Shown here: positions 1 to 10,466 of the stretch, one piece after another
Position numbering within the stretch: position 1 is the first letter of the stretch
Layout: each line of letters opens with the position of its first letter
Program-made: the position numbers and the translations under genes
Notes under the pieces: model-generated
What the model saw: only the letters and a program-made list of their open reading frames with translations
Told to the model about the DNA's origin: nothing
Databases searched by the model: none
Origin: Holophagales bacterium
Lineage (GTDB): Bacteria > Acidobacteriota > Thermoanaerobaculia > Multivoradales > Multivoraceae
Assembly: GCA_009837885.1 (NCBI GenBank)
Contig: VXSP01000040.1
Coordinates: forward strand, 144,313 to 208,312
DNA length: 64,000 bases
Direction: 5' to 3'

Positions 1-447
1 GGTTGTGGGCCTAGGCAGAACCTGCCTACTCCCGAGCAGCCGATCGCGTACGACCACCAGGTTCATATCGAGGCCGGGTTGGAGTGCGTTCGTTGCCATC
101 GGGGTGCTGAGGAGGGGGTTCATGCGGGGATGCCGTCGGTGCAGTCCTGTGCGGGTTGTCATCGGCGGGAGATTCCGGATCACCCTGAAGTCCAGAAAGC
201 GATGCTCGCGAATGAGAACCGGGAGCCGATCCTGTGGGCGAAGGTGAATGTCATTCCCGATTCGGCGATGGTGCACTTCAACCATCGGGCGCATGCCCGG
301 GCCGGTATCGAGTGCCTGACTTGCCACGGCGATGTGGCTTCGATGACGGTGGCGGAGCCGGTGCGGAATGTGGCCGACATGGGCTGGTGCGTCGAGTGCC
401 ACCGCGAGAACGAGGCCAGTGACGACTGTCTGGCGTGCCATCGGTGA
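1..447 (+). CDS. Pentaheme cytochrome c subunit, 5'-truncated (ActA-like)
   Basis: The frame is open from base 1, so the start and any signal peptide lie outside the window. Five CxxCH heme-attachment motifs are visible (CVRCH, CAGCH, CLTCH, CVECH, CLACH), spread over about 145 residues, with extra His residues suitable as axial ligands (for example FNHRAH). This layout is that of small periplasmic multiheme cytochromes such as ActA of alternative complex III, which pass electrons from the quinol-oxidising membrane subunits. The gene stops 7 bp before the molybdopterin-fold gene and belongs to the same operon. The exact complex (alternative complex III, or another complex of the polysulfide reductase superfamily) cannot be fixed without the upstream genes. 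Confidence 0.85.
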   Translation, partial: GCGPRQNLPTPEQPIAYDHQVHIEAGLECVRCHRGAEEGVHAGMPSVQSCAGCHRREIPDHPEVQKAMLANENREPILWAKVNVIPDSAMVHFNHRAHARAGIECLTCHGDVASMTVAEPVRNVADMGWCVECHRENEASDDCLACHR

Positions 448-454
448 GGACGGG

Positions 455-2838
455 ATGAGCAGCGGCAACGGCAAGCGCGGCGAACCGCGGGTGACGATCG
501 GACGGCGGGACTTCTTCAAGGTCTACGCCTCGGCCGGGGTGGCGGTGCTCCAGGGCTGCCGGCGGCGTGACCAGGAGCTGATCGAGTCACCGGTGCGGCG
601 GAGCACGGCTCTGCCCGGCGCCTCGGTGTGGCGGCGGTCGATCTGCGAGCAGTGCGGCGCCGGTTGTGAGATCGAAGTGCGAACGGTCGACCGGCTGGCG
701 AAGAAGATCGAGGGGTTGCCCGACGGCTTCGTCAACGCGGGCGGCGTCTGCGCGCTGGGGCACTCGGCGCTGCAGGAGCTGTATCACCCGGACCGGGTGA
801 CGGAGCCGATGCGACGGGGGTCCTCGGGCGAGTTGGAGCCTGTCTCGTGGGAGGAGGCGCTCGAAACCGCGGCGACGGCGATCGCGGCCGCGCCGGATGC
901 GACAACTGTTGTCGCGGGCGCGCCCTCGGGACCACTCCTCGGCTTGTGGCGGCGCGTCGCGGCGACGGTCGGTGCACCGCCGCCGGTTCACTGGCAGCCT
1001 GCCGACGGGATCGTCGAGCGGGAGGCCGCGCGGCTCGCGTTCGGCGAATCGACTCGCCCGGCCTACGACCTGGCGCGGTCCGATTACGTCGTGTCCGTCG
1101 GCGCTCCCTTCCTCGACCGCTGGCGCAGCCCCGTCCACTTCGGCGCCGCGTGGGCCGAGTTGACCGCCGACCGGCGCGGCAAGCTGGTCCAGGTCGAGGC
1201 GCGGCACTCGCTGACCGCGGCCAACGCCGACGAATGGCTGCCGGTCCGGCCGGGCAGCGAGGGTGTGCTTGCGCGCGGCCTGGCCGGTTTGCTGATGGCC
1301 TCCGGGAAGTTCCCGGAAGATGCGCGCGCGGCCTACGAGGCGCTCTACGCCGAAGCGCCGCCCGACCTCGCGGCGACTGCCGAGCGCTGCGGTATCGATG
1401 CCGGCCGGATCGAGCGGCTCGCCGCCGAGCTTGCCCGCGCCCGCCGGCCGCTGGTGATGGCCGGCGGATCGGCGTTCGAGGGTGAGAGCGGCGTCGCTGC
1501 GGGTGCCGCGGCGCTCGCGCTCAACCTGCTGCTGGGCGCGGTGGGCCGCGACGGCGGCGTCTTCGCCGGCATCGACTTCGGTTTCGAAGACCGGCTGGCC
1601 GGTGAGGCCGCCGCGGCGTTGCCGCCGGCGGCGCTGGCCGACCGGCTGGCCGGGGAAGGCGAGTCGGGCGTTCTCGTCGTGTCGGAGGCCGATCCGCTGC
1701 ACGGAGTGCCGGGCCTCGAGGCCGCCTTCGAGCGCGCCGGCACGGTTGTCGTTCTCTCCGCCTTCTTCGACGACACCACGTCGCGGGCCGATGTCGTGCT
1801 GCCGGTGCAGACGGACCTTGAGCGCTTTCAGGCGGTGGAACCGGACCCCGTGCGCGGCGTTCCGGCCCTGCTCATCGCCTCGCCGACGGTGGCGCCGCGC
1901 GGCGAGGCGCGGCATCCCGGCGACGTGGCGCTGGCCCTGGCCGCGGCCGCGGGCAGTGCTCTGCCCTGGCCCGGCTTCCAGGAGGCGGTCGAGTCGGCGC
2001 TGAGCGGCGCCTTCGCGGCGACGAGGGCGGCCGGCGGCGGTGCGAGCGGCCCGGTCGCCCTGCCGGCGTCGCTGGTCGCCGGCGCGCTGAACGCCCGCCA
2101 GTTCGTGCGCCGGACGACGGATGCCGGCGGCCTGGTCGGCACCGAGGAGATGCGGCGCGCGCCTGCCGGGCCGGCTTCGGGCGACGCGGACGAGGCGCCG
2201 GGCCCGATTCCCGATCCGGCTTCGCTGCCGGCGCCGGCCGCTCCGGTGGGGGTCGAGGCCTTCACGCTGATTCCGTTCGAGTCGCTGAAGCTGGCCGATG
2301 GCCGCGGCGCCAACCGGCCGTGGCTGCAGGAGTTGCCGGACCCGTTGTCGACCGTCATGTGGGGGTCGTGGGTAGAGGTGGCAACTGCCGACGCGGACCG
2401 GCTGGGCATCCGCACGGGCGACATCGTGCGGCTGACCGGAACCGCGGCCGAGATCGAACTGCCGGCGATCGTGCTGCCGACGGTGCGGCCGGGCTCCATC
2501 GGCGTGCCGGTCGGCGGCGGCCATGCGGACTACGGCCGCTACGCCCGAAGGCGCGGCGTCAACGTGAACGCCCTGCTCGATCCGGACCGCCGGGTGGCCG
2601 GCGCCGGCGCGTTCGCCCGGGGGGACCTCAGGGTGCGCGTCGAGAGGCTGCGCCGGCCGCGCCGCAGCGAACGGCCGGTGATCTACGGCCGCGGCCTGCG
2701 CCAGGCCGAGGAGATACCGGTCGGCTGGGCGCCGCATGACTCCGGCCCGGCGCACGCGGCGTTGCCGGAAAGCGGCTTCGTGCGCCGACTCGGCCATCCC
2801 CGGCGCGCGGCGGCCGCGCCGACCCGTGAGGAGAAGGC

Positions 2839-2842
<4 letters not shown>
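455..2842 (+). CDS. Molybdopterin-oxidoreductase-fold subunit with Tat signal (ActB1-like)
   Basis: 795 aa. I start at the ATG at 455, preceded by GGTGAGGA; the frame is open further upstream into the cytochrome gene. A twin-arginine motif (RRDFFK, residues 17-22) precedes a hydrophobic stretch ending in LQGC, so the protein is probably Tat-exported and possibly lipidated at Cys35. Cys64, Cys67, Cys71 and Cys99 form the N-terminal [4Fe-4S] motif of the MopB family. The rest fits the MopB fold, ending in a molydopterin-binding-type beta-barrel domain with a GGHADYGRYA segment. In alternative complex III this subunit carries no Mo cofactor and is fused to the ferredoxin domain. Here the ferredoxin is a separate gene overlapping by 4 nt. 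Role: periplasmic subunit of a quinol-oxidising complex (inferred). Confidence 0.85.
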
Positions 2843-3536
<694 letters not shown>

Positions 3537-3540
<4 letters not shown>

Positions 3541-4937
3541 CGGATCGGCCCCAGGCCTCGGCCAGGGCACTCGACGGCGAGTTGCTCGGCCGCCTCGACC
3601 GGCGCCGTTCGGGCCTGCTCGTCGGCTCGCTCGCCAGCGGCGTCCTGGTCCTCGTCTTCTTCTACTGCTGGGGCTACCAGATCGCGAACGGCATCGGCGT
3701 CACCGGCATCAACCGGCCGGTGTTCTGGGGCTTCTACATCATCAACTTCGTCTTCTGGATCGGCATCAGCCACGCCGGCACGCTGATCTCGGCGATCCTG
3801 CGGGTGACCAAGGCGGAGTGGCGACGGCCGGTCACCCGTTCGGCCGAGGCGATCACCCTGTTCGCGCTCGCGATCGGCGGCCTCTTCCCGCTGATCCACC
3901 TCGGCCGGGTGGCGATCTTCTACTACATGATCCCGTACCCGAACAGCCGGATGCTGTGGCCGAACTTCCGTTCCCCGCTGGTGTGGGACATCGCCGCGAT
4001 CACGACCTACATCATCGGTAGCGCCCTGTACCTGTTCCTGCCCCTGATCCCGGACGCGGCGGTCATGCGGGACCGCGCGGCGGCTGGCCTCAAGAAGCGC
4101 TTCTACGCGGTTCTGGCTCTCGGCTGGCGCGGCACGGCCCAGCAGTGGCACAGCCTGGAGTGGGGGATTCGCATCCTGGCGGTCGCGATCATCCCGGTGG
4201 CGGTCTCGGTCCACACGATCGTGTCCTGGGACTTCGCGATGACCCAGACGCCGGGCTGGAAGAGCACGATCTTCGGGCCGTACTTCGTCGTCGGCGCGAT
4301 CTTCTCGGGGATCGCGGTGCTGATGATCGCGATGGCGCTGCTCCGGCGCGGCCTCGCGCTCGATCGCTTCCTGACCGACCGGGTCTTCAACAACCTGGGG
4401 CTTCTCTTCGTGACGATGTCCCTGGTCTGGGGTTACTTCACATTCGCGGAGCACCTGACCGTCTGGTACAGCGGCGATCTGTTCGAGAAGAACGTGCATC
4501 ATGTCCTGCTGCATGGGGACTTCGCGGTGCCGTTCTGGACGATGGTCGTGGTGAATCTCGTCATTCCGGTGGCAGTGCTCTCCTTCCCGCGGGGGCGGCG
4601 GCCGCTGCCGACCGCGCTGGTCGGCTGCGGCGTGCTGGTCGGCATGTGGCTTGAACGGTTCCTGATCGTCGTGCCAGCCCTTTCGACGCCGCGGCTGGCC
4701 TACAGCATCGGCGACTACCTGCCGAGCTGGGTGGAGCTCGGGATCATGATCGGAGCGATCGGCGTCTTCGCCTGCCTGTACTTCACCTTCACCCAGTTGC
4801 TGCCGATCGTCTCCGTGTGGGAGATGCGGGAAGGCTGGCGCCACGCGGCGGGTGGCGGCGAGAGCGGGCAGCCTTCCGGGGCCGCGCCGGCGTCCCCGGC
4901 GGCTGCGTCACCGGTGGCCGGAGGAGGGGCTGCATGA
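3537..4937 (+). CDS. nrfD: NrfD/PsrC-family quinone-interacting membrane subunit (ActC-like)
   Basis: 466 aa from the GTG at 3537, which overlaps the previous stop (GTGA). An in-frame ATG at 3519 would add six residues. About ten hydrophobic helices follow a short cytoplasmic start. The segment NRPVFWGFYIINFVFWIGIS and the following SHAGTLISAILR stretch are typical of the NrfD family, which binds menaquinol or ubiquinol and has no heme. The C-terminal tail is Gly/Ala/Pro-rich and poorly conserved. It sits third in a cytochrome c, MopB, ferredoxin, NrfD, DUF3341 series, so it is the membrane core of the inferred quinol-oxidising complex. Confidence 0.9.
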
Positions 4938-5470
4938 CCAGGGCCGCCCAGGACCATCTCGTCGAAGCCGCGTTCGAGAGCGTCGAGGACGTGCGGTCCG
5001 CCGTCGAAGCCGCGCTCGAGTCGGGGGTTGCAGCCTCGCAGGTCGAAGTGCGCAGCCCGGCGCCGCTGGAGGAAGACGAACTGCCGCTGCCGAAGCCGAA
5101 GTCCCGGGTGCTGCTGTTTGCCCTTGCCGGTGCCGTCCTTGGCGGCCTGACCGCCTTCGGCCTGGCGGCCGGAACCGCGCTGGCCTACCCGCTGCCGACC
5201 GGCGGCATGTCGATTGTCGCCGGGCCGCCGGTCGGCGTTGTGACCTACGAGGGCACCGCGCTTGGGCTGATCATCATGACGGTCCTGCGGGTGCTTTGGG
5301 AAGGCGGGTTGCTCCCTGGCCGTGCGATCCGGGGTGGCCGCGGCCGGGCTTCGGAGCTGGATCACCACGTCGCCAACGGCCGGCTGCTGTTGCGGGTTCA
5401 CGGCTTGAGCGAGGAGCAGGCCGGCAGGCTGCGCGGCTTGAGTCGTGCTTCCGCGGTGGAGGTGGTTTAG
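4934..5470 (+). CDS. DUF3341 membrane subunit (ActD-like)
   Basis: 178 aa, starting at an ATG that overlaps the NrfD stop (ATGA) with a strong GAGGAGGGG ribosome-binding site. The N-terminal ~50 residues look like the DUF3341 ferredoxin-like fold (FESVEDVRSAVEAALESG). Two hydrophobic segments follow (residues ~58-80 and ~85-120), then a short soluble tail. This is the architecture of ActD, a two-helix subunit of alternative complex III. It is the last gene of the operon: the next gene is convergent, and no ActE or ActF follows. The complex is therefore smaller than canonical ActABCDEF, or its other subunits lie elsewhere. Confidence 0.8.
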   Translation: MTRAAQDHLVEAAFESVEDVRSAVEAALESGVAASQVEVRSPAPLEEDELPLPKPKSRVLLFALAGAVLGGLTAFGLAAGTALAYPLPTGGMSIVAGPPVGVVTYEGTALGLIIMTVLRVLWEGGLLPGRAIRGGRGRASELDHHVANGRLLLRVHGLSEEQAGRLRGLSRASAVEVV

Positions 5471-5551
5471 GGCCCGACGCCTCGCCCCTTTGAGACGCCG
5501 GACCCTTGCCGTCCGTTTGCCCTTGAGAGGGCTCGCGAACGGCCACAGCTC

Positions 5552-8278
5552 CTAAAACTCGAAGCGGACGCCGGCCTCGAATCGGCGCGGCTGCACGTAA
5601 GCCGTGGCTGCGTCCAGAGCCAGGCCGCCTGCACAACCTTCGACTCTCGTGCAGACCGTGGTCACCTGCTCCTCGTCGAAGACGTTGAAGACAGCCCCGA
5701 TCAGCTCGAAGCGAAGGGCGCGTCCGAAGGTGAAGGCCTTCGACACCTGGACGTCCATGCCGTAGCGGTCGTTCGCTTCCCTGCTGCCGCGTCGCTCCGT
5801 GAAGATCCGGCCGTACACGTCGGAAGCTTCTGTCGGCGCGTAGACGCCCGCGGACGACCAGAAACCCTCGAAGGCCAGGGAGAAGTCGAGCGGAAGATCG
5901 ACGAAGCCGTTCACCTTGACCCGGTGCCTGCGGTGGTCCGAGAGATAGCCATAGGTGTTCTGGAAGTGGTCCGGATAGATGTCGTAGTCGACGCCGGCGT
6001 TCTGCGTGTACCCGATGTTCCCTTCGGACTCCGAGTTCGTGTACGAAGCCAGAATGTGGATCCAGTCCGCGAAGCGGGACTCGAAGTCGAGGACGAAGCC
6101 GCTGTAGTCGCGTACCAGTCCCGGCAGGTTCGCCATCGCGTAGAAGTCGCAATCCGCCCCGGCGGCCGGCACCGGCAGGTTGCCGTTGCAGGTGTCTTCG
6201 AAGATGTCCAGGGTCTCCTTGGTGATGTAGGTCAGGCCGATTGACGTGCGTCGGGTCAGTTCCCGCTCGACACCGACGCTCCACTGGTCGGCATAGGTGG
6301 GTTCGAGGTCCGGCGAGATCGTGCTCGGTGTGCTCGAGAACACCCTGTTGTAGAACCAGCCGTTCGGGTCGAAGCCCGCCGGGTCGGCGATCCAGTTCGA
6401 GACAGTCAGGCCGCCGACGGTCCGTTCGCCGGGGTAGGCGTCGCGGCAGTTCGCGCCGAGTTGGGGCCGGAACGACGAGCAGGAGAGCCAGCGAACCGTC
6501 GGAAACTGATTGACCCTGGCGAAGCTCGGCAACGTGAGGGCGTTCGGGTGCATGAAGCGGCCCCAGTTTGCGCGAGCGACCGTCCTCGCGTCGCCGCCGA
6601 TATCCCAGGCGATCCCGAATCGCGGCTGCAGCTTGGACAGATCCGCCACTTCGTCGCCGATGTCGTTCTCGAACGCGACCTGATCGTGGCGCAGACCGAG
6701 CTTGAGCGTCAGGTTCTCCAGCACGCGCCAGGTGTCCTGAAGGTACGCGGTGAACTGAGTTCCGTCGTTCTCGGCCGGCGACGCGATGGGCGAGTAGAGG
6801 AGTGTGTAGGGCGCGCCGAAACGGTCGCCAAAGGAGTAGCCGCCGCCAGTGGCGTTGTTCTGGGTGGCGAAGAAGTTGCTGGCGTAGTCAACGCCCACTT
6901 CGACTTGGTGGTCGCCCGCGGCGCCGTCGGTGAACCAGATCAGATTCGTCGTCAGGTCGTCCCGGTCGCGGGTCGAGAACTGCTGGTTCGTGTAGTTCAC
7001 CGAACGGGAGCCGTCGCCCCACGAGTCGACGTGGCCGATCGTGTCGAAGTCTCGGCTCTGCGGGAACGAGTTCAGCTCGCCCCGGACCGTCCCGGCCTTG
7101 ATGTGCCACTGCAGGTTCGGGGTCAACAATCCGAGCGCGTCCAGGCCGAGGATGGTCTTCGGCTGCTCCTGGAAGCGCGTGGCCTCCGGGGCCACGGAGC
7201 GAGAAGCGTTGGCGTTGGTGATCGTTGCGTCTTCGCCGATGTAGCGGCCGGTGAGCTGCCACTCCGGGTCGACCTGCCATGTCAGCTTGCCGTTGAGGTT
7301 CATGCCCTCGAAGTCGCGGGTGGCCGGCGACTCGGTGGGGGTGTTCTTCGACCGCACCGGGTTGGCCGCCGCGAAGAACCAGAGTTCGTCCCGCTGGATC
7401 GGACCTCCCAGCGTGGCGGCCGTTTCCTGGAACTCGACGACGTTGTCGTCCGTGTCGAAGTGTTCGCCGCTGGTGTTGAAATCGGTGTCGCGGTAACGCA
7501 CGTCCAGAGTGCCCGAGAAGGCGTTGCCGCCGGACTTCGTGACGACGTTGACCACGCCGCCGGTCGCGTTCCCGTAGCGGGCCTCGAATCCGCTCGTCTC
7601 GAAGTTGATCTCCTGGATCGTGTCGAAGTTCATATTGATGTTCCAGGTCGCGGTGACCGGATCGGTCGTGTTCACGCCGTCGACGACGAAGGAGTTCTCG
7701 CCCAGAGTGGATCCGAAGACGTTCGGGTTCGAGCCACCCGCGACCCCGCCGACGTCGGTCAGCACACTCTGGTAGCTCCGGTTCGCCGAGCCGATGGAGG
7801 CCTTCTTCAGGTACTCGGCGCCGAACGTCTGCGAGGTCGATACCTGCTCGGGATCGACTACGGGCGTTTCGGCGACGACCATCACTTCTTCGCCGAACTC
7901 ACCTAAAGGCATCGAGAAGTGGATTTCCGTGACGCGGTTCAACCGGACCTCGACTTCGGTCCGTTGCTGCGGGATGAAGCCATCCAGCGTGGCTTCGACG
8001 GTGTAGACGCCCGGCGGAAGACTTGGGAAGCTGAAGCCTCCCTCAGGGTCCGCGAAGTCCGTTCGGGAACCCATGAGGTTCGGCGAGTTGACGGTTACGG
8101 TGACGCCGGGAAGCGGGGCGCCCTCGGCGTCCATGACCTGGCCGGCAAGCCGGCCGGTGAGCTGCGCGGCCGCAGGGGCGGCGAGGAAAGCAAGCGCCAG
8201 GGCGGCGCATAGGCCGAGGATCACGCTTCGGCTCAGGCCGGCACGGTTTCCTCGGTGGTTGCGTTGAAGATGTGACAC
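5552..8278 (-). CDS. Oar-like TonB-dependent receptor with carboxypeptidase-regulatory domain
   Basis: 908 aa from a GTG at 8278 with AGGAGGGA upstream; the frame stays open to 8362 but the signal peptide fits the downstream start. A signal peptide (hydrophobic LGLCAALALAFLAAPAAA) is followed by a CarboxypepD_reg-like beta-sandwich (GRLAGQVMDAEGAPLPGVTV). Next come a plug domain (ENSFVVDGVNTTDPVT, GNATGGVVNVVTKSGG) and a long beta-barrel ending in the aromatic C-terminus FEAGVRFEF required for outer-membrane insertion. Such Oar-type receptors are abundant in Acidobacteriota and import large substrates using TonB; the substrate here is unknown. It is monocistronic and convergent with the respiratory operon. 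Confidence 0.9.
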   Translation of the reverse strand: MSHLQRNHRGNRAGLSRSVILGLCAALALAFLAAPAAAQLTGRLAGQVMDAEGAPLPGVTVTVNSPNLMGSRTDFADPEGGFSFPSLPPGVYTVEATLDGFIPQQRTEVEVRLNRVTEIHFSMPLGEFGEEVMVVAETPVVDPEQVSTSQTFGAEYLKKASIGSANRSYQSVLTDVGGVAGGSNPNVFGSTLGENSFVVDGVNTTDPVTATWNINMNFDTIQEINFETSGFEARYGNATGGVVNVVTKSGGNAFSGTLDVRYRDTDFNTSGEHFDTDDNVVEFQETAATLGGPIQRDELWFFAAANPVRSKNTPTESPATRDFEGMNLNGKLTWQVDPEWQLTGRYIGEDATITNANASRSVAPEATRFQEQPKTILGLDALGLLTPNLQWHIKAGTVRGELNSFPQSRDFDTIGHVDSWGDGSRSVNYTNQQFSTRDRDDLTTNLIWFTDGAAGDHQVEVGVDYASNFFATQNNATGGGYSFGDRFGAPYTLLYSPIASPAENDGTQFTAYLQDTWRVLENLTLKLGLRHDQVAFENDIGDEVADLSKLQPRFGIAWDIGGDARTVARANWGRFMHPNALTLPSFARVNQFPTVRWLSCSSFRPQLGANCRDAYPGERTVGGLTVSNWIADPAGFDPNGWFYNRVFSSTPSTISPDLEPTYADQWSVGVERELTRRTSIGLTYITKETLDIFEDTCNGNLPVPAAGADCDFYAMANLPGLVRDYSGFVLDFESRFADWIHILASYTNSESEGNIGYTQNAGVDYDIYPDHFQNTYGYLSDHRRHRVKVNGFVDLPLDFSLAFEGFWSSAGVYAPTEASDVYGRIFTERRGSREANDRYGMDVQVSKAFTFGRALRFELIGAVFNVFDEEQVTTVCTRVEGCAGGLALDAATAYVQPRRFEAGVRFEF

Positions 8279-8644
8279 TAGGGAAAGTCCCTCCTGGTTG
8301 CGGGGCACAAGGGCCCTGAGCAAGGCGGGTGCCAGCCGTTGTGGCGAGGGCCGGACGAGCACCCCGCCAGGCCGTTTGGTGTTGTTTTCGCGCGGGTTTC
8401 TTCAGTTTGGGCGTTGGTCGGCTCTCGGTCGCCCCGAGGTGGCAATTCACCGTACTGGACGGATCTCCTACGAGTCGCTGGATCCGGCGGATCCAGAATT
8501 CGGCCCCCGGATTCCGGTTCTTGAATCGGGCGGCGACCGGACCAATCCCGCGTGGGGCGGCTTGTGGCGTCCTCCGGCCGCCTGCGATAGCTTCGCGGCC
8601 TCAAATCACAGAGCCCTCTAACTGGGAGAAGGAGCAAGCGAGCC
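8279..8644. other. Divergent intergenic region, no gene
   Basis: 366 bp between the TonB receptor (left, minus) and the acyl-CoA dehydrogenase (right, plus). It must hold both promoters. I see ribosome-binding sites at each end (AGGAGGGA for the receptor, GGAGAAGGAG for the dehydrogenase) but no convincing sigma70 box, repeat or small gene. Confidence 0.5.
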
Positions 8645-9919
8645 ATGCCCGATCTCGACCCGTTCGGCATCGACGCCGAGTTGTACGACCTTTCGATGTC
8701 CGATGCAGCGAAGCCGCTTCTGACGAAGGTCAAGAGCTTCATGGCCGACTACGTCGAGCCGATCACCGAGGAGTACTACCGACGGGGCGAAGGGCGTGAG
8801 GACCGCTGGAGCTACGGCGAAGGCCAGTTGGAGTTGCTCGATGGCGCCAAGGCGAAGGCCAGGGAGATGGGACTCTGGAACTTCTTCCTGCCGGACGCGG
8901 AGACGGGCGAGGGTCTGAAGAACCTCGATTACGCCTACATCGCCCAGGAACTGGGCAAGAACCCGCTCGCCTCGCAGTGCATGAACTGCAGCGCGCCGGA
9001 CACCGGCAACATGGAGGTTCTCGAGCGCGTTGGTACGGAGGAGCAGAAGGAGAAGTGGCTCGTTCCTCTGCTGAACGGCGAGATCCGCTCCTGCTTCGGC
9101 ATGACGGAACCGAATCTGGCTTCGTCCGACGCCAAGAACATCGGCACCCGCGCGACGCTGGACGGCGACGAATGGGTGATCGAGGGAGAGAAGTACTACA
9201 TCTCCGGCGCCGGCGACCCGCGCTGCAAGATCATGATCTGCATGGTGAAGACGAGCCCGGGCGGGCCTGCCCACCGCCAGCAGTCCCAGATCCTGGTGCC
9301 GATGGACACCCCGGGCGTGAACGTCCTGGGGCCGATGAAGGTCTTCGGGCACGACCACGCGCCGCACGGCCACATGCACATCAAGCTGGACAACGTCCGC
9401 GTGCCGAAGGAGAACATCCTCCTCGGCGAGGGCCGGGGCTTCGAGATCTCGCAGTTGCGGCTCGGGCCGGGCAGGATCCACCACTGCATGCGGTCCGTGG
9501 GCCAGGCCGAGAAGGCGCTCGATTTGATGGTCCAGCGTGGCATGTCCCGCGAGGCCTTCGGCCGGCCGATCATCCAGCTCGGCAAGAACATCGAGCTCGT
9601 GTCGCGCGCCCGGATCGATATCGAGGCGATGCGCCTCATGGTGCTGCGCGCCGCCAAGGCGATGGACGTGCTCGGCAACCGCGAAGCGCGGGTCTGGGTC
9701 CACGCGGTCAAGGCGATGGTCCCCGAGCGCACCTGCCAGATCATCGACCAGGCGATCCAGATGCACGGCGCCACCGGCGTCTCCCAGTGGACTCCGCTCG
9801 CCGACATGTACACCGGCCAGCGGACGCTACGCATCGCGGACGGGCCGGACGAGGTCCATCACCTCGTCGTCGGCCGCGCCGAGCTGCGGCGGTACACGGA
9901 AGAGAGCGCCGCGAACTAG
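8645..9919 (+). CDS. Acyl-CoA dehydrogenase (ACAD10/11-like)
   Basis: 424 aa, ATG preceded by GGAGAAGGAG. The family's usual three-domain order is seen: an N-terminal helical domain; a middle beta domain with CFGMTEPNLASSDAKNI and WVIEGEKYYISGAG (FAD/acyl-CoA contacts); and a C-terminal helical domain with AFGRPIIQLGKN, QIMHGATG-like QMHGATGVSQ and IADGPDEVHH. The LASSD and long C-terminal signature resemble the ACAD10/11 group, which handles longer, branched or hydroxylated acyl-CoAs, using electron-transferring flavoprotein. It stands alone between intergenic regions, so the substrate cannot be read from context. Confidence 0.9.
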   Translation: MPDLDPFGIDAELYDLSMSDAAKPLLTKVKSFMADYVEPITEEYYRRGEGREDRWSYGEGQLELLDGAKAKAREMGLWNFFLPDAETGEGLKNLDYAYIAQELGKNPLASQCMNCSAPDTGNMEVLERVGTEEQKEKWLVPLLNGEIRSCFGMTEPNLASSDAKNIGTRATLDGDEWVIEGEKYYISGAGDPRCKIMICMVKTSPGGPAHRQQSQILVPMDTPGVNVLGPMKVFGHDHAPHGHMHIKLDNVRVPKENILLGEGRGFEISQLRLGPGRIHHCMRSVGQAEKALDLMVQRGMSREAFGRPIIQLGKNIELVSRARIDIEAMRLMVLRAAKAMDVLGNREARVWVHAVKAMVPERTCQIIDQAIQMHGATGVSQWTPLADMYTGQRTLRIADGPDEVHHLVVGRAELRRYTEESAAN

Positions 9920-9948
9920 CCAAGCGCGTTGCGACATCGGTTACACCC

Positions 9949-10120
9949 GCCTTGGCGAGCGCCGGAAGGCCGTCCCAGCGGTCGCTCGCGCTTGTTCGGA
10001 CGATGAGAGGTCGGCGCTCGCTGCGGTCGGCTGCGCTCCGGTTGGGCGCCAGTCGATGTAGGGCATCGGCCGTCGCTTGCCGACAGCCCGCTGGGACGGC
10101 CTTCCGGCGATCGCCAAGGC
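9949..10120. repeat. 33-bp inverted repeat flanking a 106-bp spacer
   Basis: The arms 9949-9981 and 10088-10120 are reverse complements with a single mismatch. They lie 30 bp after the acyl-CoA dehydrogenase stop. The spacer has no ORF of note. The arms could form a long cruciform or a transcript stem. There is no T-tract, no target-site duplication that I can see, and no second copy in this window, so terminator, MITE-like remnant and processed stem-loop remain open. Confidence 0.7.
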
Positions 10121-10220
10121 TGGAGGTCGTCTACGTGGCGTCCCGGCGGCCCGCGGTTCTGGCTCGTGCACCGAAGAGGAAGTTAGAGTCCTGCGTACAG
10201 TGACTTTCGAGGGATCCCGA

Positions 10221-10403
10221 ATGCGTAGAGAATCGCGAAGCGACCGACAGCGGCAGGATCACCGGCCCTTCAAGTCGGTCGCCGAAGTTCAGGACTTCTT
10301 TCGGCAGTGCGATACGGGTCAGGCTCCCGGCGTTGAACCGAATTGGGAGGAGCACCTGGTAGTGATCCAGGAATCGCGGAGTCTCGGCAAGTCCGAGAAC
10401 TGA
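10221..10403 (+). CDS. Small hypothetical protein
   Basis: 60 aa from the ATG at 10221, with a GAGGGATC ribosome-binding-like sequence; the frame is open upstream but that part overlaps the inverted repeat. The product is charged (N-terminal RRESRSDRQRQ, then KSVAEVQDFFRQC and NWEEHLVVIQES). It has no signal peptide or membrane segment. No family is recognised. The amphipathic middle and the acidic C-terminal half look more protein-like than its out-of-frame alternatives, but evidence that it is translated is thin. Confidence 0.3.
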   Translation: MRRESRSDRQRQDHRPFKSVAEVQDFFRQCDTGQAPGVEPNWEEHLVVIQESRSLGKSEN

Positions 10404-10466
10404 GTCTAGGTTGCTGGCGGTGTTTCGGCTGGCCGGCGGGAGGATCCGGACGAGGCGGTCGCCGCC

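Noticed and set aside
587..2797. Very long minus-strand open frame (736 codons) opposite the MopB gene
   Set aside because: It is an antisense shadow caused by high GC: no recognisable domain, Arg/Gly/His-heavy composition, and it overlaps a clear MopB protein throughout.
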